Shown: in pieces, positions 14,579 to 15,507 of the stretch
Numbering within the stretch: the first letter of the stretch is position 1
How the letters are laid out: the number at the start of each line of letters is the position of its first letter
Source: Treponema sp.
GTDB taxonomy: Bacteria > Spirochaetota > Spirochaetia > Treponematales > Breznakiellaceae
Reading direction: 5' to 3'
Length of the DNA: 15,507 bases
Assembly: GCA_031269405.1 (NCBI GenBank)
Contig: JAISZE010000155.1
Coordinates: 1-15,507, forward strand
Made by a program: the position numbers and the translations under genes
Notes under the pieces: generated by a model
What the model was told of the DNA's origin: nothing
Seen by the model: the letters and a program-made list of their open reading frames with translations, nothing else
Databases searched by the model: none

Positions 14579-15507
14579 ATGAAACGGAGAGCCCTTTTTT
14601 TTGTCGTAACCTTGTTGTTCACCGGCGTTGTTTTTGGCCAGGAGCGCGACGAAGTAATGGAAATAGCCCTTACCCAGGGGTACAACAACGGATACGAGCA
14701 GGCGTACAGCGAATTTTTCGGCCCCGGCTATGAACCGATGCTGGGAGCGGCCCTGGCCGAAGCCGGTTATGACCTACAATTGCAGGAAACAATCGCGGAA
14801 TACAACGAACAGCGCGCCGGCCAGCCTGCGCCGCCGTCTTATGACGAATATTTACAGCAAGCCTATGATTACGGCTTTGACGCCGGGCGCGGCGCGGGGT
14901 TGGAGTACGCCGCTGTCCAGCCGCCGCTTCCCGAAGAGGCGGTTCAGGCCGCGGCGGTTGAAGGCTCCCAGGGTTCCGGTTCAGAACAGGGCTATGATCC
15001 CGCTGCGGGCCAGGGTCCCCAGGAGGGCCCTGTTGTTCAGGCTTCTCTGGGCGGCCCGGTATACAACCCCGGTATTATTATTAGCAGTTCCGGTTCCGTC
15101 TCTTTTGAGCCCCTTCAGATAAAGATTCCCAAAGAAGGGGATACGGAATACTACGCCGGTTCAGGGGTCCAGTGGGGCGACGGGATGGAACTGGGCCTCT
15201 CTTTTTCCATTTTTGATTTAGAAGAGCGCTACGGCGGGCAGATAAGCCTTTCCAAGGAATACGGCGACGCCGCGGCGTCGTCGGGCGTCCCGTCGCTCCT
15301 GCGTGAGAATACGTCGGTGTGGATAAGGCCCTTCAAGTGGATCCGCCTTGAAGTAGGCAGTTTCCAGCGGGGTATTTTCGACAGCCCCATAGGAGGGGGC
15401 GAATTCTTTACCTACATGGGCCCTGTGGAGGAAAACGCGAACAATGTTTTCCAGAATTTCAGGGGCGTACAGGGAAGCGGTGTCCTCGTAAACCTGTACC
15501 CTATTCC
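14579..15507 (+). CDS. Exported beta-rich protein, possible outer-membrane barrel; 3' partial
   Basis: ATG at 14579 is preceded 5 nt upstream by AGGAG (within AAGGAGAAGG, 14568-14577), and the frame is open for 309 codons to the window edge. A signal peptide spans about 1-20 (MKRRALFFVVTLLFTGVVFG). Residues 27-110 contain two loosely similar Tyr/Gly/Ala segments (GYNNGYEQAYSEFFGPGYE, 34-52, and AYDYGFDAGRGAGLEYA, 95-111). Residues 112-160 are a Pro/Gln/Gly-rich linker. From about 170 the sequence is beta-rich with alternating polar/hydrophobic strands (ELGLSFSIFDLEERYGGQISLS, 204-225; TSVWIRPFKWIRLEVGSFQ, 245-263), consistent with the start of an outer-membrane barrel. The strand run including W-I-R-P-F-K-W and G-D-G-M-E-L resembles spirochaete porin-like proteins in style, but I do not recognise a specific family. 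Only 12 nt separate it from the AlgJ-like gene, so it belongs to the same operon and may be the export pore or a polymer-binding surface protein. Confidence 0.75.
   Translation, partial: MKRRALFFVVTLLFTGVVFGQERDEVMEIALTQGYNNGYEQAYSEFFGPGYEPMLGAALAEAGYDLQLQETIAEYNEQRAGQPAPPSYDEYLQQAYDYGFDAGRGAGLEYAAVQPPLPEEAVQAAAVEGSQGSGSEQGYDPAAGQGPQEGPVVQASLGGPVYNPGIIISSSGSVSFEPLQIKIPKEGDTEYYAGSGVQWGDGMELGLSFSIFDLEERYGGQISLSKEYGDAAASSGVPSLLRENTSVWIRPFKWIRLEVGSFQRGIFDSPIGGGEFFTYMGPVEENANNVFQNFRGVQGSGVLVNLYPI

Noticed and set aside
14730..15122. 130-codon plus-strand frame within the last gene
   Set aside because: It is Arg/Pro-rich and out of frame with the 309-codon reading that has a signal peptide and strong ribosome site.
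1..15507. CRISPR array, tRNA/rRNA gene, insertion sequence, phage genes
   Set aside because: No regularly spaced direct repeats, RNA-gene signatures, transposase motifs or phage proteins were seen; the window is almost fully coding.

Overview
The window reads as a dense, one-strand stretch (all ten genes on +) from a diderm bacterium, most likely a spirochaete of the Treponema group. The clues are signal peptides ending in FPQ/VFGQ, a short spirochaete-style lipobox, an adenylate-cyclase-like/FecR/repeat-protein cassette as I remember from treponemes, and frequent TTG/GTG starts. The species assignment is an inference; no marker gene is present.

Layout. (1) 1-1472: the C-terminal part of a large, low-G+C surface-type repeat protein, two copies of a ~189-residue composite module and a cadherin-like beta-sandwich end. 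(2) 1513-7471: three tightly packed genes (3-nt gap, then 11-nt overlap). They are a membrane sensor with HAMP and a class III nucleotidyl cyclase-type domain that has lost all its catalytic residues, a membrane-anchored FecR-domain protein with seven beta-sandwich repeats, and an exported IPT-like/beta-barrel protein. (3) 7472-7572: the only real intergenic gap, with a 17-bp-stem hairpin and then a consensus-quality sigma70 promoter. (4) 7573-15507: an apparent exopolysaccharide operon. It encodes a CotH-family lipoprotein with an altered active-site motif, a BcsA-like GT2 synthase with an intact c-di-GMP PilZ motif plus a second degenerate PilZ-like domain, a 62-aa single-pass membrane protein, an AlgI/WssH-type MBOAT O-acetyltransferase, an AlgJ/AlgX-type SGNH-like acetyltransferase, and the start of an exported protein with a beta-rich, possibly outer-membrane-barrel domain that runs off the end.

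How the second block could work: c-di-GMP binds the PilZ domain and switches on the inner-membrane synthase, which makes and extrudes a glycan. The MBOAT protein moves acetyl groups across the inner membrane and the AlgJ-like protein puts them on the polymer, as in alginate, Wss cellulose and clostridial Ccs systems. The CotH lipoprotein, the small membrane protein and the terminal beta-rich protein are extra, non-canonical parts. No BcsB, BcsC, BcsZ or Alg44 equivalent is recognisable inside the window, so the polymer's identity and its export route are open. This operon is the best candidate for an undescribed system here; the all-residue-dead cyclase sensor linked to FecR is the second.
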